DNA of 64,000 nt from contig UBNE01000043.1 in the NCBI GenBank assembly GCA_900466745.1, forward strand, positions 1-64,000, given 5' to 3'. A program made the translations under genes and the position numbers. The notes beneath the pieces were generated by a model. It was not told the DNA's origin. It ran no database searches and worked only from the letters and a program-made list of their open reading frames with translations. Below are positions 1-12,820 of this stretch, one piece after another. The stretch is from Hyphomicrobiales bacterium (GTDB lineage: Bacteria > Pseudomonadota > Alphaproteobacteria > Rhizobiales > Beijerinckiaceae). How positions within the stretch are numbered: position 1 is the stretch's first letter; each line of letters begins with the position of its first letter.

Positions 1-1632
1 CGCCCCGAGCGCCCCGCGCCGCCGAGCGCCGCGCCCGCCCCCGGCCAGCCGGGCGGCACGCGCCCTGTCCCGCCGGCTTCCGCGCCAGCGCCGGCGCGCC
101 CCGTGCCCATACCGGCGCCGGCCCAGCCGGGAACGCCTCCGGCTCTCCGCCCCGCCGCTCCCGGAAACGCTCCGTCCGCTCCGCAACCCGGCGCGCAGCC
201 CACACAGCGGCCGCTGCCGCCGCCCACGGCGCCGGCCCAGCCCAAGGCGGCGCAGCCCGGCCAGCCCGGCGCCCGACCCGACCAGCGCCCGGCTGCTCCG
301 GGCGCCGTCCCGGCGGCCCCCCAGCCCGGCGCGCAGCCGGCACAGCGGCCGCTGCCACCGCCCGGAGCCCCGGCCCAGCCCGGCGCCGCGCAGCCCAGCC
401 AGCCCGGCGCGCCGCAACCCGGAAACAGGCCCGACCAGCGGCCCGTTCCGCCCCCGGCGCCCGGCCAGCGGCCGGGAGGCCCCGGCGCGGCTCCGGCTGA
501 GCCGGGCGCCGCGGCCCCTATTCCCGGACAGCCGAACCGCCCCGTGCCGCCCGGCACCCAGCCGCCCGCGCCCGGCTCGGCCATGCCCGGCCGGCCCGGC
601 ATCGCGCCGCCGGCCCCCGGCACGGCGCCCGGCCAGCCGCCCCAGCGCGAGGGCCGCCGCGGCGGCATCTCGCCGGGCGTCGCCGGCGCGATCGGCCTCG
701 GCGCCGGCGTGATCGGCGGCATCATGGCGACGCAGGGCGCCGAGCGCTTCGACGACATCCGCCAGCGCCGCGAGGAGCGCCGCGAAGGCGACGTCACGAT
801 CATCCGCGAGCCCGGCCGCACCATCATCCGCGACGATGACGGCCGCGCCATCATCCGCCGCGACGAGGACCAGCGCTTCCGCGATCTCGGCTGGCAGGGC
901 CGCGCCGAGCGCCGCGACGGCGAGACCCGCACCGTCTTCGAGCGCCCCGACGGCACGCGCATCGTGACCGTCACCGACGACCAGGGCCGGCTGATCCGCC
1001 GCAGCCGCATCGGCCGCGACGACCGCGAGATCGTCATCATCGACAACACGCTGCGGGACCGCCCCGGGCGCTTCGCCGACGATGTCGTGGTGCTGCCGCC
1101 GCCGCCGCTGCCGATCCCGCGCGAGCGCTATATCGTCGACGCCGATCGGGCCGACGAGAACCTGATCTACGAGACGATCATGGCCCCGCCGATCGCCGCG
1201 ATCCCGCGCCGCTACACGCTGGACGAGGTGCGCTACTCCCCCGACCTGCGCGCCCGCATGCGCAGCGTCGATATCGACACGATCAATTTCGAGACAGGCT
1301 CCTGGCAGGTCACGCCGGACCAGGCGCAGCGGCTCGCGGTGATCGCGGACTCGCTCCGGCGCGTGCTCCAGGGCTCGCCGAACGAGGTCTTCCTGGTCGA
1401 GGGGCATACCGACGCCGTCGGCTCCGACGTCGACAACCTGTCGCTCTCGGACCGGCGGGCGCAGTCGGTGGCGGAGATCCTGACCCGCGACTTCCAGATC
1501 CCGCCCGAGAATCTGACGACGCAGGGCTATGGCGAGCAATATCCGAAGGTCCAGACGCAAGGTCCGTCCCGCGAGAACCGGCGGGTGACGCTGCGCCGCA
1601 TCACGCCGCTGCTGACCGGCGAGAACCGCTGA
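1..1632 (+). CDS. OmpA-domain protein with proline-rich N-terminus (5' end outside window)
   Basis: The frame is open from the first base, so the true start lies upstream; 543 residues are visible. Visible residues about 1-215 are Pro/Ala/Gln/Gly-rich and include two long degenerate repeats. A glycine-rich, zipper-like hydrophobic stretch follows (about 220-245), then an Arg/Asp-rich region with repeated IIR and DDDGR motifs. The last ~120 residues form an OmpA C-terminal peptidoglycan-binding domain, with NFETGSW, EGHTDAVGSD, LSDRRAQSV and the closing ENRRVTLRRI. Family knowledge: such domains anchor outer-membrane or periplasmic proteins to peptidoglycan. There is no N-terminal beta-barrel in the visible part, so it is probably a cell-wall linker rather than a porin. 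A strong hairpin follows the stop. Confidence 0.85.
   Translation, partial: RPERPAPPSAAPAPGQPGGTRPVPPASAPAPARPVPIPAPAQPGTPPALRPAAPGNAPSAPQPGAQPTQRPLPPPTAPAQPKAAQPGQPGARPDQRPAAPGAVPAAPQPGAQPAQRPLPPPGAPAQPGAAQPSQPGAPQPGNRPDQRPVPPPAPGQRPGGPGAAPAEPGAAAPIPGQPNRPVPPGTQPPAPGSAMPGRPGIAPPAPGTAPGQPPQREGRRGGISPGVAGAIGLGAGVIGGIMATQGAERFDDIRQRREERREGDVTIIREPGRTIIRDDDGRAIIRRDEDQRFRDLGWQGRAERRDGETRTVFERPDGTRIVTVTDDQGRLIRRSRIGRDDREIVIIDNTLRDRPGRFADDVVVLPPPPLPIPRERYIVDADRADENLIYETIMAPPIAAIPRRYTLDEVRYSPDLRARMRSVDIDTINFETGSWQVTPDQAQRLAVIADSLRRVLQGSPNEVFLVEGHTDAVGSDVDNLSLSDRRAQSVAEILTRDFQIPPENLTTQGYGEQYPKVQTQGPSRENRRVTLRRITPLLTGENR
148..438 (+). repeat. Two tandem degenerate proline-rich coding repeats
   Basis: Two consecutive units of 46 and 51 codons (148-285 and 286-438) both begin RPAAPG and both contain APQPGAQP, QRPLPPP and RPDQ. 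They lie inside the OmpA-domain protein and look like an intragenic duplication. The region is very GC-rich and prone to slippage. Confidence 0.7.
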
Positions 1633-1660
1633 CCGGACGGCCGCGCGGCCGCCCGATCCG

Positions 1661-1695
1661 GAACGGGGCTGCACGGCGTGCAGCCCCGTTCTTCG
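1661..1695 (+). terminator. Strong hairpin after the OmpA-domain gene
   Basis: Perfect 13-bp stem GAACGGGGCTGCA / TGCAGCCCCGTTC around a CGGCG loop, about 30 bases after the stop codon and followed by TTCG. The T-tract is weak, as is common at high GC. Confidence 0.65.
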
Positions 1696-1753
1696 CCTGG
1701 AGCAGGGAACAGCGCCGCGCCCGCCCGGTTCCATCTTCCGGAGGAATCGTCCG

Positions 1754-2074
1754 ATGGGAGATGAGGCCATGAAAAAGCTCACCCTGAGGCTCGCCCTGGC
1801 GCTGACCGCGCCGTTCGTCGCCGGATCGCTTCCGGCGCCGCCCGCCCTCGCCCAGGCCGCGCCCCAGACCACGCCCCTGCCCGGCCCCGGAGTGAAGCAG
1901 CGCGCGCCCGGCGTGCCGATCGCCCCTCAACCCAACGCGGTCTCGCGCCTGCGGTCCGAGGAGAGGGGGCTATGGAACCGGGACGGACGGGTGGCGCGCG
2001 ACGAGCGGGCCGCCCCGCAGCCCGACCGCGACCCGCCGATGCCGCGCGGCGTGCCCTCGATCATCGCGCCCTGA
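1754..2074 (+). CDS. Small exported protein of unknown function
   Basis: 106 aa. A GGAGG sits 9 bases before the chosen ATG; a second in-frame ATG (1769, MKKLTLRL) is a possible alternative. A signal peptide is clear: a Lys-containing start, a hydrophobic core (LALALTAPFVAG), and likely cleavage after PALA near residue 33. The mature part is short, Pro- and Arg-rich, with no cysteines and no domain I recognise (APGVPIAPQPN, DRDPPMPRGV). It is probably periplasmic. It lies between a terminator hairpin and an independent small gene, so it is likely transcribed alone. Function unknown. Confidence 0.6.
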   Translation: MGDEAMKKLTLRLALALTAPFVAGSLPAPPALAQAAPQTTPLPGPGVKQRAPGVPIAPQPNAVSRLRSEERGLWNRDGRVARDERAAPQPDRDPPMPRGVPSIIAP

Positions 2075-2120
2075 GCCGGCATTCAGCTTTGCGCAAGATT
2101 TGCGGCCTAGGCTCGCCGCC

Positions 2121-2318
2121 ATGAGTGACGCCGCCGCCCTCGCCCAAAGCCTCGCCGCGATGCAGGCCGCCTCGACGCAGCAGGCGCTGAGCCTCGCGAT
2201 GCTGCGGCAGAGCGCGGCGGCCGACCGCGGCGCGGTCGCGCTGCTCGAGCAAGGAGCCGAGCAGGCCAAGGCCGTCCTTCCCGCCGGACAGGGCCAGCAG
2301 GTCGACCGGATCGCCTGA
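2121..2318 (+). CDS. YjfB-like putative motility family protein
   Basis: 65 aa from the ATG at 2121 (MSDAAALAQSLAAMQ). It is almost entirely helical, Ala/Gln-rich, with STQQALSLAMLRQS in the middle and a short tail rich in Gln. This size and the pattern of an N-terminal amphipathic helix followed by QQAxSxxxLxxA resemble the YjfB (putative motility) Pfam family. That assignment rests on pattern memory only. No flagellar gene adjoins it; the TPP riboswitch starts 80 bases downstream. It could equally be an unclassified small helical protein. Confidence 0.5.
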   Translation: MSDAAALAQSLAAMQAASTQQALSLAMLRQSAAADRGAVALLEQGAEQAKAVLPAGQGQQVDRIA

Positions 2319-2397
2319 CGGACCGCGCATGCCGGCCCCGCGGCGCCGGCTGCTTTCCCGGTTGCGTCTGTCCGGGCGACGTCCTAACCTTGGAATC

Positions 2398-2485
<88 letters not shown>

Positions 2486-2539
2486 GCGGTGCGGCCTCGG
2501 CCTGCACCCGCATCACAGCGCTTGAACCGCTTCGACGCC

Positions 2540-5204
<2,665 letters not shown>

Positions 5205-5225
5205 GACGCGCCTCGGCGCCGCGCT

Positions 5226-6119
5226 CTACTGCGTCGGCGTCAGCGAGAGCGGCGCGGGCTTCGGAGGCGCCGGGCGCGGCCGGGGCTTGGCCGCCTGCCG
5301 CGGCTCGGTGTGCAGCCCGAGCCGCGCCCGCAATTCCGCCGCGCGCGCCTCGGTGATCCGGGCGGCGCAGAATCCGTACTGGCCCTCGCGCTGGAAATCC
5401 CGGCAGATCATCTCGCGCTCGCCGGAGAAGCCGGCCTGCTCGCGCGCCAGCGTGCGCTGGTCGACGGCGTTGGCCTTCGCCGTCAGCGTCCGGTAGCCGT
5501 CGCGCAAGGCGCGCTCGGCCGCGCCGCGGGCGCGCTCGATCGCCTTGGCCTGGGCCGCGACGACGCCCTGGTCCGGCCCCCAGAGGCCGCGCGGATCGAC
5601 CCGGCACTGCGCCGCCGCGACGACGCAGGGCTCGGCCGGCTCGATGACCAGGAAGGCCCCGTCGAGCACGTCGAACAGCAGCGGGCAGACCGGCGCCTCC
5701 AGCCGGTAGCGCGGCACGCCGGCCGGCTTGCCGAGCGCGGTGACCGGCACAGGCGCATCGCCGAGCGAGACCGCGCAGGGCTCGACCAGATTGGCGGTTT
5801 GATAGCCGTCGAGGCTGAGCCTGAGCCCATAGCCCTCGCCGAGCTTCTCGAAGGTCGCGGCACCCTGATTGCCGTTGCGATGCAGGGCCTTGCCGAGGAT
5901 CGTCTCCTCGCCCGCGATCTTCAGCGCGGGCAGGCTCGGCTGGCGGTGGGGCGCCGTTCCGCCGGCGGCCGGCGGGGCGGCCTGATGGGTCCCCGGCGCG
6001 TTGAAGGGCTGGGCGCCCGGCAGTTGCAGCGGCTGCGCCTTCGCGGGCACGCCGGCAGCGACCGCCAGAAGCGCGGCGAGGCCGGGGGCGATGCGCTTGC
6101 CTGCTCTCATCGGGTCCAT
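5226..6119 (-). CDS. Exported protein of unknown function
   Basis: 297 aa from the chosen ATG (MDPMRAGKR); the next in-frame ATG (6110) is also possible. The frame extends further upstream but loses coding character there. A signal peptide ends near PAKAQ (about residue 30). The mature protein has a Pro/Ala linker, a central region with several cysteines (EPCAVSL, APVCPLLF, AEPCVVAAAQC), a helical Arg/Ala-rich stretch, and CRDFQREGQYGFCAAR near the C-terminus. The spaced cysteines suggest disulfides in the periplasm. The C-terminus is Pro/Lys-rich. I do not recognise the family. It is convergent with thiM, with only 21 bases between the stops. Confidence 0.6.
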   Translation of the reverse strand: MDPMRAGKRIAPGLAALLAVAAGVPAKAQPLQLPGAQPFNAPGTHQAAPPAAGGTAPHRQPSLPALKIAGEETILGKALHRNGNQGAATFEKLGEGYGLRLSLDGYQTANLVEPCAVSLGDAPVPVTALGKPAGVPRYRLEAPVCPLLFDVLDGAFLVIEPAEPCVVAAAQCRVDPRGLWGPDQGVVAAQAKAIERARGAAERALRDGYRTLTAKANAVDQRTLAREQAGFSGEREMICRDFQREGQYGFCAARITEARAAELRARLGLHTEPRQAAKPRPRPAPPKPAPLSLTPTQ

Positions 6120-6276
6120 ACCAAGCCGAACGGCCTTCCTGCATGACCCGCCCGGCCGGCCGGCGCAAGGGCGCAAACGCCACAGTCGCCGCGAAAGCGC
6201 CGGCCGCCGCGGAGCCGCCCGGGACCGGCCCGGCGGCGCGAACATGCCGCCCCTGATTCTTAATCGGCTCGCCTGT

Positions 6277-6307
6277 CTTGCAAGGGCGGGAACACCCTCA
6301 CTATATA
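6277..6307 (+). promoter_or_regulatory. Probable dnaK promoter (heat-shock type)
   Basis: TTGCAA (6278-6283), 18 bases, then TATATA (6302-6307), about 150 bases before dnaK. It also reads as CTTG followed by ACTATATACG, close to the alphaproteobacterial RpoH pattern CTTG / CYTATNTNNG, though the spacer is 1-2 bases longer than usual. The rest of the 335-base gap to the divergent gene shows nothing else I can name. Confidence 0.5.
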
Positions 6308-6454
6308 CGCCGCCAAGGGGCGGTTTCACCACCGTCAAACGTGGAATGCCGGTTTCGTTCGCCGCCGAAGCGGGGGCGATCCGGTCCATGGGCCGGCAGG
6401 CGGCGCGCAAGCGTCGCAGGTCGGCGATCTGCTCAGTCGAAAGGGATCCCATCC

Positions 6455-8371
<1,917 letters not shown>

Positions 8372-8381
8372 CCGCGCTCTC

Positions 8382-8420
8382 CATCCCGGCGGGATGATTT
8401 TGGCCGGGCTTGACCCGGCC
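8382..8420 (+). terminator. Two hairpins between dnaK and dnaJ
   Basis: CATCCC-GGC-GGGATG followed by ATTTT (8382-8400), then a perfect GGCCGGG / CCCGGCC stem (8402-8420). The first resembles a leaky intrinsic terminator. The second has the look of a dispersed palindromic repeat. Either could reduce readthrough into dnaJ. Confidence 0.5.
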
Positions 8421-8527
8421 ATCTCGTTCGGGGATGGCGTGAGGCAGGATGCAGACGCCGGACGCGCCATGGCCGGGCCCCAAGGTCCGGCCGTCTTGCG
8501 TCAAAGGCAGAGGGACAGATCGTTTCG

Positions 8528-9658
8528 ATGTCGAAGCGCGATTACTACGAGATTCTCGGCGTCAGCCGGACCGTGACGGATGTCGAGCTCAAGAGCTCCT
8601 TCCGCAAGCTCGCGATGCAGCATCACCCGGACAGAAATCCCGGCGACAAGCAGGCCGAGATCAAGTTCAAGGAAATCAACGAGGCCTACCAGGTCCTCTC
8701 CGACGGGCAGAAGCGCGCGGCTTATGACCGCTTCGGCCATCAGGCCTTCGAGAATGGCGGCGGCGGCGGGGGCCAGGCCGATTTCTCCGACTTCATGTCG
8801 GACATCTTCGATTCCTTCTTCGGCGACGCCCGCCGCGGCGGGCCGCGCAACGCCAATGGCCGCGAGCGCGGCGCCGATCTGCGCTACAATCTCGAAATCG
8901 GGCTGGAAGAGGCCTTCACCGGCAAGAACGCCTCGATCCGCGTGCCGACCTCGGTCTCCTGCGAGGCCTGCTCGGGCACCGGCGCCAAGCCCGGCTCGAA
9001 GTCGCGGCAATGCCCGACCTGCGGCGGCCATGGCCGGGTGCGGGCCAATCAGGGCTTCTTCTCGGTCGAGCGGACCTGCCCGACCTGCAACGGCCGCGGC
9101 GAGGTCATCGACGACCCGTGCAAGAACTGCCAGGGCACCGGCCGCGTCACGCGCGAGCGCACGCTCTCGGTCAACATCCCGGCCGGCGTCGAGGACGGCA
9201 CCCGCATCCGCCTCGCCGGAGAGGGGGAAGCGGGCCTGCGCGGCGGGCCGGCGGGCGACCTCTACATCTTCCTGTCGCTGAAACCCCACCCGATCTTCCA
9301 GCGCGACGGCGCCGACCTGTTCTGCCGCGTGCCGATCGGCCTGGTCTCGGCCGCGCTCGGCGGCGAGATCGAGGTGCCGACGCTGTCGGGCGAGCAGGCG
9401 CGGGTGAAGATCCCGGAAGGCACCCAGACCGGCAAGCAGTTCCGCCTCAAGGGCAAGGGCATGAGCGTGCTGCGCTCGCGCGAGGTCGGCGACCTCTACA
9501 TCCAGGTGGTGGTCGAGACGCCGCAGAAGCTGACCGCCCGCCAGCGCGAATTGCTGGAGGAGTTCGAGCGCGAGAGCTCGCAGAACACCCATCCCGAGAC
9601 GGCGGGCTTCTTCGGCCGGGTCAAGGACTTCCTCGGCGGGCTCGGCGGCACCGCCTGA
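8528..9658 (+). CDS. dnaJ: Chaperone protein DnaJ (Hsp40)
   Basis: 376 aa. The co-chaperone that stimulates DnaK ATPase and delivers substrates. Domains in order: a J domain (residues 1-70) with HHPDRNPGD, a Gly/Phe-rich linker, and a zinc-binding domain with four CxxCxGxG-type repeats ([32 protein letters not shown], about residues 145-215). The C-terminal substrate-binding domain contains [19 protein letters not shown]. All four zinc repeats are intact, so it is a full type I DnaJ. It follows dnaK in the usual order and ends at a strong terminator hairpin. Confidence 0.97.
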   Translation: MSKRDYYEILGVSRTVTDVELKSSFRKLAMQHHPDRNPGDKQAEIKFKEINEAYQVLSDGQKRAAYDRFGHQAFENGGGGGGQADFSDFMSDIFDSFFGDARRGGPRNANGRERGADLRYNLEIGLEEAFTGKNASIRVPTSVSCEACSGTGAKPGSKSRQCPTCGGHGRVRANQGFFSVERTCPTCNGRGEVIDDPCKNCQGTGRVTRERTLSVNIPAGVEDGTRIRLAGEGEAGLRGGPAGDLYIFLSLKPHPIFQRDGADLFCRVPIGLVSAALGGEIEVPTLSGEQARVKIPEGTQTGKQFRLKGKGMSVLRSREVGDLYIQVVVETPQKLTARQRELLEEFERESSQNTHPETAGFFGRVKDFLGGLGGTA

Positions 9659-9681
9659 CCCCTGCAAGGGATCGACGTGTC

Positions 9682-9708
9682 GAAGGGCCGCCGGCGAGGC
9701 GGCCCTTC
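9682..9708. terminator. Bidirectional terminator between dnaJ and the CsbD-like gene
   Basis: Perfect 11-bp inverted repeat GAAGGGCCGCC / GGCGGCCCTTC with a GGCGA loop, between convergent genes and 23 bases from either stop. Confidence 0.65.
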
Positions 9709-9731
9709 CCGTCTGTCGAGGGGAGCGTCCC

Positions 9732-9923
9732 TCAGGCCTTGTCGACGACCTTCTTGACGGCGTCCTTGCCCTTGCCGAGCGCCTGCTGGGCCTCGCCCTT
9801 GAGCTCCTGGGCCTTGCCCTCGGCTTCCCATTCCGGCTTGTTGAACGCCTTGCCGGCGGCCTGCTTGACGTTGCCGGCGGCCTCGTTGGCCATGCCCTTG
9901 ATCTTGTCGGTCGTGCTGCCCAT
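9732..9923 (-). CDS. CsbD-like general stress protein
   Basis: 63 aa from the ATG preceded by AAAGGAG (MGSTTDKIKGMANE). It is highly charged, Lys/Ala/Glu-rich, without cysteines. The pattern of KIKG-N-AAGNVKQAAGKAF followed by ExEGKAQELKGEAQQALGKG matches the CsbD family of small stress-induced proteins. Their biochemical role is unknown, but they are widespread and often general-stress controlled. It is convergent with dnaJ. Confidence 0.85.
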   Translation of the reverse strand: MGSTTDKIKGMANEAAGNVKQAAGKAFNKPEWEAEGKAQELKGEAQQALGKGKDAVKKVVDKA

Positions 9924-10004
9924 CGCGCTGCTCCTTTCGGTTCCGACGCCGCCGTCGCGGCTTCGGGGAGGCAACCGGCGCGAACGCGAAAGGTTCCGCC
10001 GCGC

Positions 10005-10826
10005 TCAGGCGCGTCCAGCACCGGCCGCGGCCAGCATGCGCAGCCTCTCCGCCGTCGCCGGGTCGGCCGGGAAGAAGGTTTCCAGCGCCAGCTCCGACAG
10101 AGTCACGTCGACCGGCGTGCCGAACACCGTGGTGGTGGAGATCAGAGACAGCGTCGCATCGCCGAGCCGGAGCCGGAGCGGCACGACGATGGCGGGTTCC
10201 GCCGCCGCCTCATGGCGCGCGCCCGCCTCCCCCTTCGGGTCGGGATAGGCTGCAAGCTCGCTCAGGAGGGCGCCGAGCTTCATGTCCGCCGTCGCCCGGA
10301 CCTGCTGGCGCAGCCTGGCGAGCAGGTGCTCCTTCCATTCCGGAAGATTGGCGATGGCGGGGGCGAGCCCGCCCGGATGCAGCGAGAGCCGCAGGACATT
10401 GACCGGCGGCCTCAGCAATTCGGCCTCCGCGACGAGGCCGAGCAGATTCGTCACGGCGCCGTTCGCGGCCAGCAGGTTCCAGTGCCGGTCGACCGCGAGC
10501 GCCGGATAGGGCTCGTGGCCCTTCAGGATCAGGTCGATCGCCTGCCGCGCCGGCTGCAAGGACGGGTCCTCCAGCGAATGCTCGCGATAGACCGGGGCAT
10601 AGCCCGCGGCGAGCAGGAGGGCGTTGCGCTCGCGCAGCGGCACGGACAGGTGCTCGGCGAGGAGCAGCACCATCTCGCGGCTCGGCCGCGAGCGGCCGCT
10701 TTCGATGAAGCTGAGATGCTTCTGCGAGATCTCGGCCTCCAGGGCGAGGTCGAGCTGGCTGAAGCGGCGGAGCTGCCGCCAGTCGCGGATCAGCGCGCCG
10801 ACGGGCGGAACCGGATGTGTCGTCAT
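10005..10826 (-). CDS. XRE-family transcriptional regulator with MmyB-like C-terminal domain
   Basis: 273 aa. The N-terminal helix-turn-helix (about residues 10-70) has RRFSQLDLALEAEISQKHLS-FIESGRSRPS, typical of the XRE/Cro type. The remainder contains RNALLLAAGYAPVY, LILKGHEPYPALAVDRHWN and LRLSLHPGGLAPAI, which characterise the MmyB-like ligand-binding domain of this regulator family. It is divergent from a small membrane protein across a 125-base gap and probably regulates that gene and itself. The ligand is unknown. Confidence 0.88.
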   Translation of the reverse strand: MTTHPVPPVGALIRDWRQLRRFSQLDLALEAEISQKHLSFIESGRSRPSREMVLLLAEHLSVPLRERNALLLAAGYAPVYREHSLEDPSLQPARQAIDLILKGHEPYPALAVDRHWNLLAANGAVTNLLGLVAEAELLRPPVNVLRLSLHPGGLAPAIANLPEWKEHLLARLRQQVRATADMKLGALLSELAAYPDPKGEAGARHEAAAEPAIVVPLRLRLGDATLSLISTTTVFGTPVDVTLSELALETFFPADPATAERLRMLAAAGAGRA

Positions 10827-10951
10827 GCCCGCACGCTAGCCGCGAAAGCGGCCGGTTCCAATTACCTCCCGCTTAATCGACCCGCCGCCGGGAAGGCGCC
10901 AGCATCCCGTCATCGCAACGGCCTTTCCGGCCCGATGAAAAGGAGACTGCC

Positions 10952-11365
10952 ATGTCGACGATCTGTTCCTCGCGCTTCCTGCGCAACGCGCTTTCCCTCG
11001 ATGCCGCCGCCTGCGCCGGGACGGGCCTGCTGCTCGCCGGCGCCGCCGGCGCGCTGGCGGAGCCGCTCGGCTTCCCGGCCGGCTTCCTGCGCGGCGCGGG
11101 CCTCGTCCTGCTGCCCTGCGCCGCCCTGCTGGCCTGGTTCGCCAGCCGCGAGACGCTGCCGCGCCGGGCGGTGCATCTCGTCGTCGCCGTCAACCTGCTC
11201 TGGATCGCCGACAGCGTCGCGATCCTGCTCGCCGGCTGGTTCGCGCCGTCCTCTCTCGGCATCGCCTTCGTGCTCGGGCAGGCCCTCGCCGTCGCGGCGG
11301 TGACGGAGCTCGAGATCGTCGGACTGAAGCGTTCCGCCGAAGGCGCCGCCGCCCAGCCGGCCTGA
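10952..11365 (+). CDS. Four-helix membrane protein, partner of the divergent XRE regulator
   Basis: 137 aa. Four hydrophobic segments are visible: about residues 20-40 (TGLLLAGAAGALA), 48-65 (GLVLLPCAALLAWF), 75-95 (VHLVVAVNLLWIADSVAILLA) and 105-122 (IAFVLGQALAVAAV). The first three residues after the start are polar, and the tail (EGAAAQPA) is short and soluble. It is an inner-membrane protein of unknown function. Similar small membrane proteins often sit beside MmyB-type XRE regulators, which is why I link the two. An AAAAGGAG SD precedes the start. Confidence 0.7.
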   Translation: MSTICSSRFLRNALSLDAAACAGTGLLLAGAAGALAEPLGFPAGFLRGAGLVLLPCAALLAWFASRETLPRRAVHLVVAVNLLWIADSVAILLAGWFAPSSLGIAFVLGQALAVAAVTELEIVGLKRSAEGAAAQPA

Positions 11366-11434
11366 GACCGTCACGCGGCTGACGCATGGGCTCACTAGCC
11401 GACGGGTTCCCTCGTCAGCCAGCGGATCCGACCC

Positions 11435-11881
11435 ATGCGCCAGCCTCTCGCCCTCGCGGCTCTCGCTTCGTTGCTCCTCGCGGGCACGGCCGGCGCGGAG
11501 CCGCTGTGCAACCGCGTCGCGACCTTCTCGGTGCCGGACATTCTTCCCCAGGGGCGCGACCGCAGCAGGAAGACCGTCTCCGAGATCATCGCCGCCAGCG
11601 AGGACGGCAAGCTGCTGGCCTATACCGACGCCGGGCAGAAGGCGCTGGGCCTCATCGACATCACGACCCCCGAGACGCCCAGGCCCGCCGGCTTCGTGCA
11701 GCTCGAAGGCGAGTCCACCTCGGTCGCCATCCTCGGCGACAAGGCCTTCGTCGCGGTCGTCACCTCCGGCGACAACGTCAAGCAGCCGGCCGGCCATCTC
11801 TTCGTCGTCACCGACAATGACGGCGTCGACGATTCCTCCGGCGAGACCCAGTTCTTCGCCTTCGGCCCGGTCGCGGACTGA
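11435..11881 (+). CDS. Exported protein, apparently an internally deleted phytase-esterase-like protein
   Basis: 148 aa with a signal peptide (LALAALASLLLAGTAGA). The N-terminal part (ATFSVPDILPQG, SEIIAASEDGKLLAYTDAG, LGLIDITTPETPRPAGFVQL, ESTSVAILGDKAFVAVVTS) resembles the start of long beta-propeller proteins annotated as having phytase-like esterase activity. It then reads GHLFVVTDNDGVDDSSGETQFF, which resembles the extreme C-terminus of those ~600+ aa proteins. I therefore read it as an in-frame internal deletion that fused the two ends. It may still be secreted but is unlikely to keep the activity. This comes from memory of family patterns and was not aligned. Confidence 0.6.
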   Translation: MRQPLALAALASLLLAGTAGAEPLCNRVATFSVPDILPQGRDRSRKTVSEIIAASEDGKLLAYTDAGQKALGLIDITTPETPRPAGFVQLEGESTSVAILGDKAFVAVVTSGDNVKQPAGHLFVVTDNDGVDDSSGETQFFAFGPVAD

Positions 11882-11904
11882 GCGGGCTCGACCGGCCCGA
11901 AAGC

Positions 11905-11933
11905 AAAAAGCCCGGATGCTCGCGCATCCGGGC
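11905..11933 (-). terminator. Intrinsic terminator of the metNIQ operon
   Basis: Perfect 10-bp stem GCCCGGATGC / GCATCCGGGC with a TCGC loop. Read on the minus strand it is followed by CTTTTTGCTT, a good U-tract, about 43 bases beyond the metQ stop. Confidence 0.85.
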
Positions 11934-11975
11934 AGGTGCCTGGCCGATGATCGGAAGCCAGGTGGGAGGAGAGGG

Positions 11976-12779
11976 TCACCAGCTCGCGAGGACCGCGCCC
12001 TTGAAGCGCTCGGCGACGAAGGCCTTGATCTCCGGAGAATGATAGGCCTCGAGCAGGGTCTTGACCCAGGGCTTGTCCTTGTCGGCGCTGCGGACCGCGA
12101 TCAGGTTGACATAGGGGCCCTTCGCGTCCTCGCGCAGGATGGCGGAGGAGGGGTCGATCTTGGCGTCGACGGCATAGTTGGTGTTGATCGCGGCGGCGGC
12201 GACGTCGGCGAGCGAGCGCGGCGTCTGGGCGGCCTCGATCTCGATGATCTTGAGCTTCTTCGGATTGGCGGTGATGTCGGCCACGGTCGGCTTGAATCCG
12301 ACGCCGTCCTTCAGCTTGATCACGCCCTTGTCCTGCAGCAGCAGGAGCGAGCGGCCGCCATTGGTCGGGTCGTTCTGGATGGCGACGGTGGCGCCGTCCG
12401 GCACCTCGGCCCAGCTCTTGTATTTCGACGAATAGATGCCGAGCGGGAAGTTCACGGTCAGGCCGACGCTCTCGATCTTGAAGCCGCGATCCTTCACCTG
12501 GTTGTCGAGATAGGGCTGGTTCTGGAAGGAATTGGCCTCCAGCTCGCCGGCGTCGAGCGCCTGATTCGGCACGACATAGTCGGAGAACTCGATGATCTTG
12601 AGGTCGACGCCCTGCTTGGCGAGCAGCGGCTTCACCTTCTCGAGGATCTCGGCATGCGGGCCGGGCGAGACGCCGATGCGGATGAGCTGGCCCTGCTGGG
12701 CGACAGCGGGAGCTGCCGCGCCGAGCGCGAGGGCGAAGCCGGCGGCGAGCGCGGCGCGGCGGGTGAAGGGGGTCGTCAT
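11976..12779 (-). CDS. metQ: Methionine ABC transporter substrate-binding protein MetQ
   Basis: 267 aa. The periplasmic binding protein of the MetNIQ importer (NlpA family). The N-terminus has a twin-arginine-like signal peptide (TRRAALAAGFALALG, cleavage near AVAQQ). There is no lipobox cysteine, unlike the lipoprotein form of enteric MetQ. Family motifs are IRIGVSPGPHAEIL, DYVVPNQALDAGELEANSFQ, PYLDNQ, AIQNDPTNGGRSL and INTNYAVDA. It is last in the operon, after metN and metI. It could bind D- or L-methionine or a related compound; the SAM-II leader supports methionine. Confidence 0.93.
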   Translation of the reverse strand: MTTPFTRRAALAAGFALALGAAAPAVAQQGQLIRIGVSPGPHAEILEKVKPLLAKQGVDLKIIEFSDYVVPNQALDAGELEANSFQNQPYLDNQVKDRGFKIESVGLTVNFPLGIYSSKYKSWAEVPDGATVAIQNDPTNGGRSLLLLQDKGVIKLKDGVGFKPTVADITANPKKLKIIEIEAAQTPRSLADVAAAAINTNYAVDAKIDPSSAILREDAKGPYVNLIAVRSADKDKPWVKTLLEAYHSPEIKAFVAERFKGAVLASW

Positions 12780-12820
12780 GGTCGATGATCCTCTGGGTAG
12801 GGAAACGGGAATGGCTGCGA

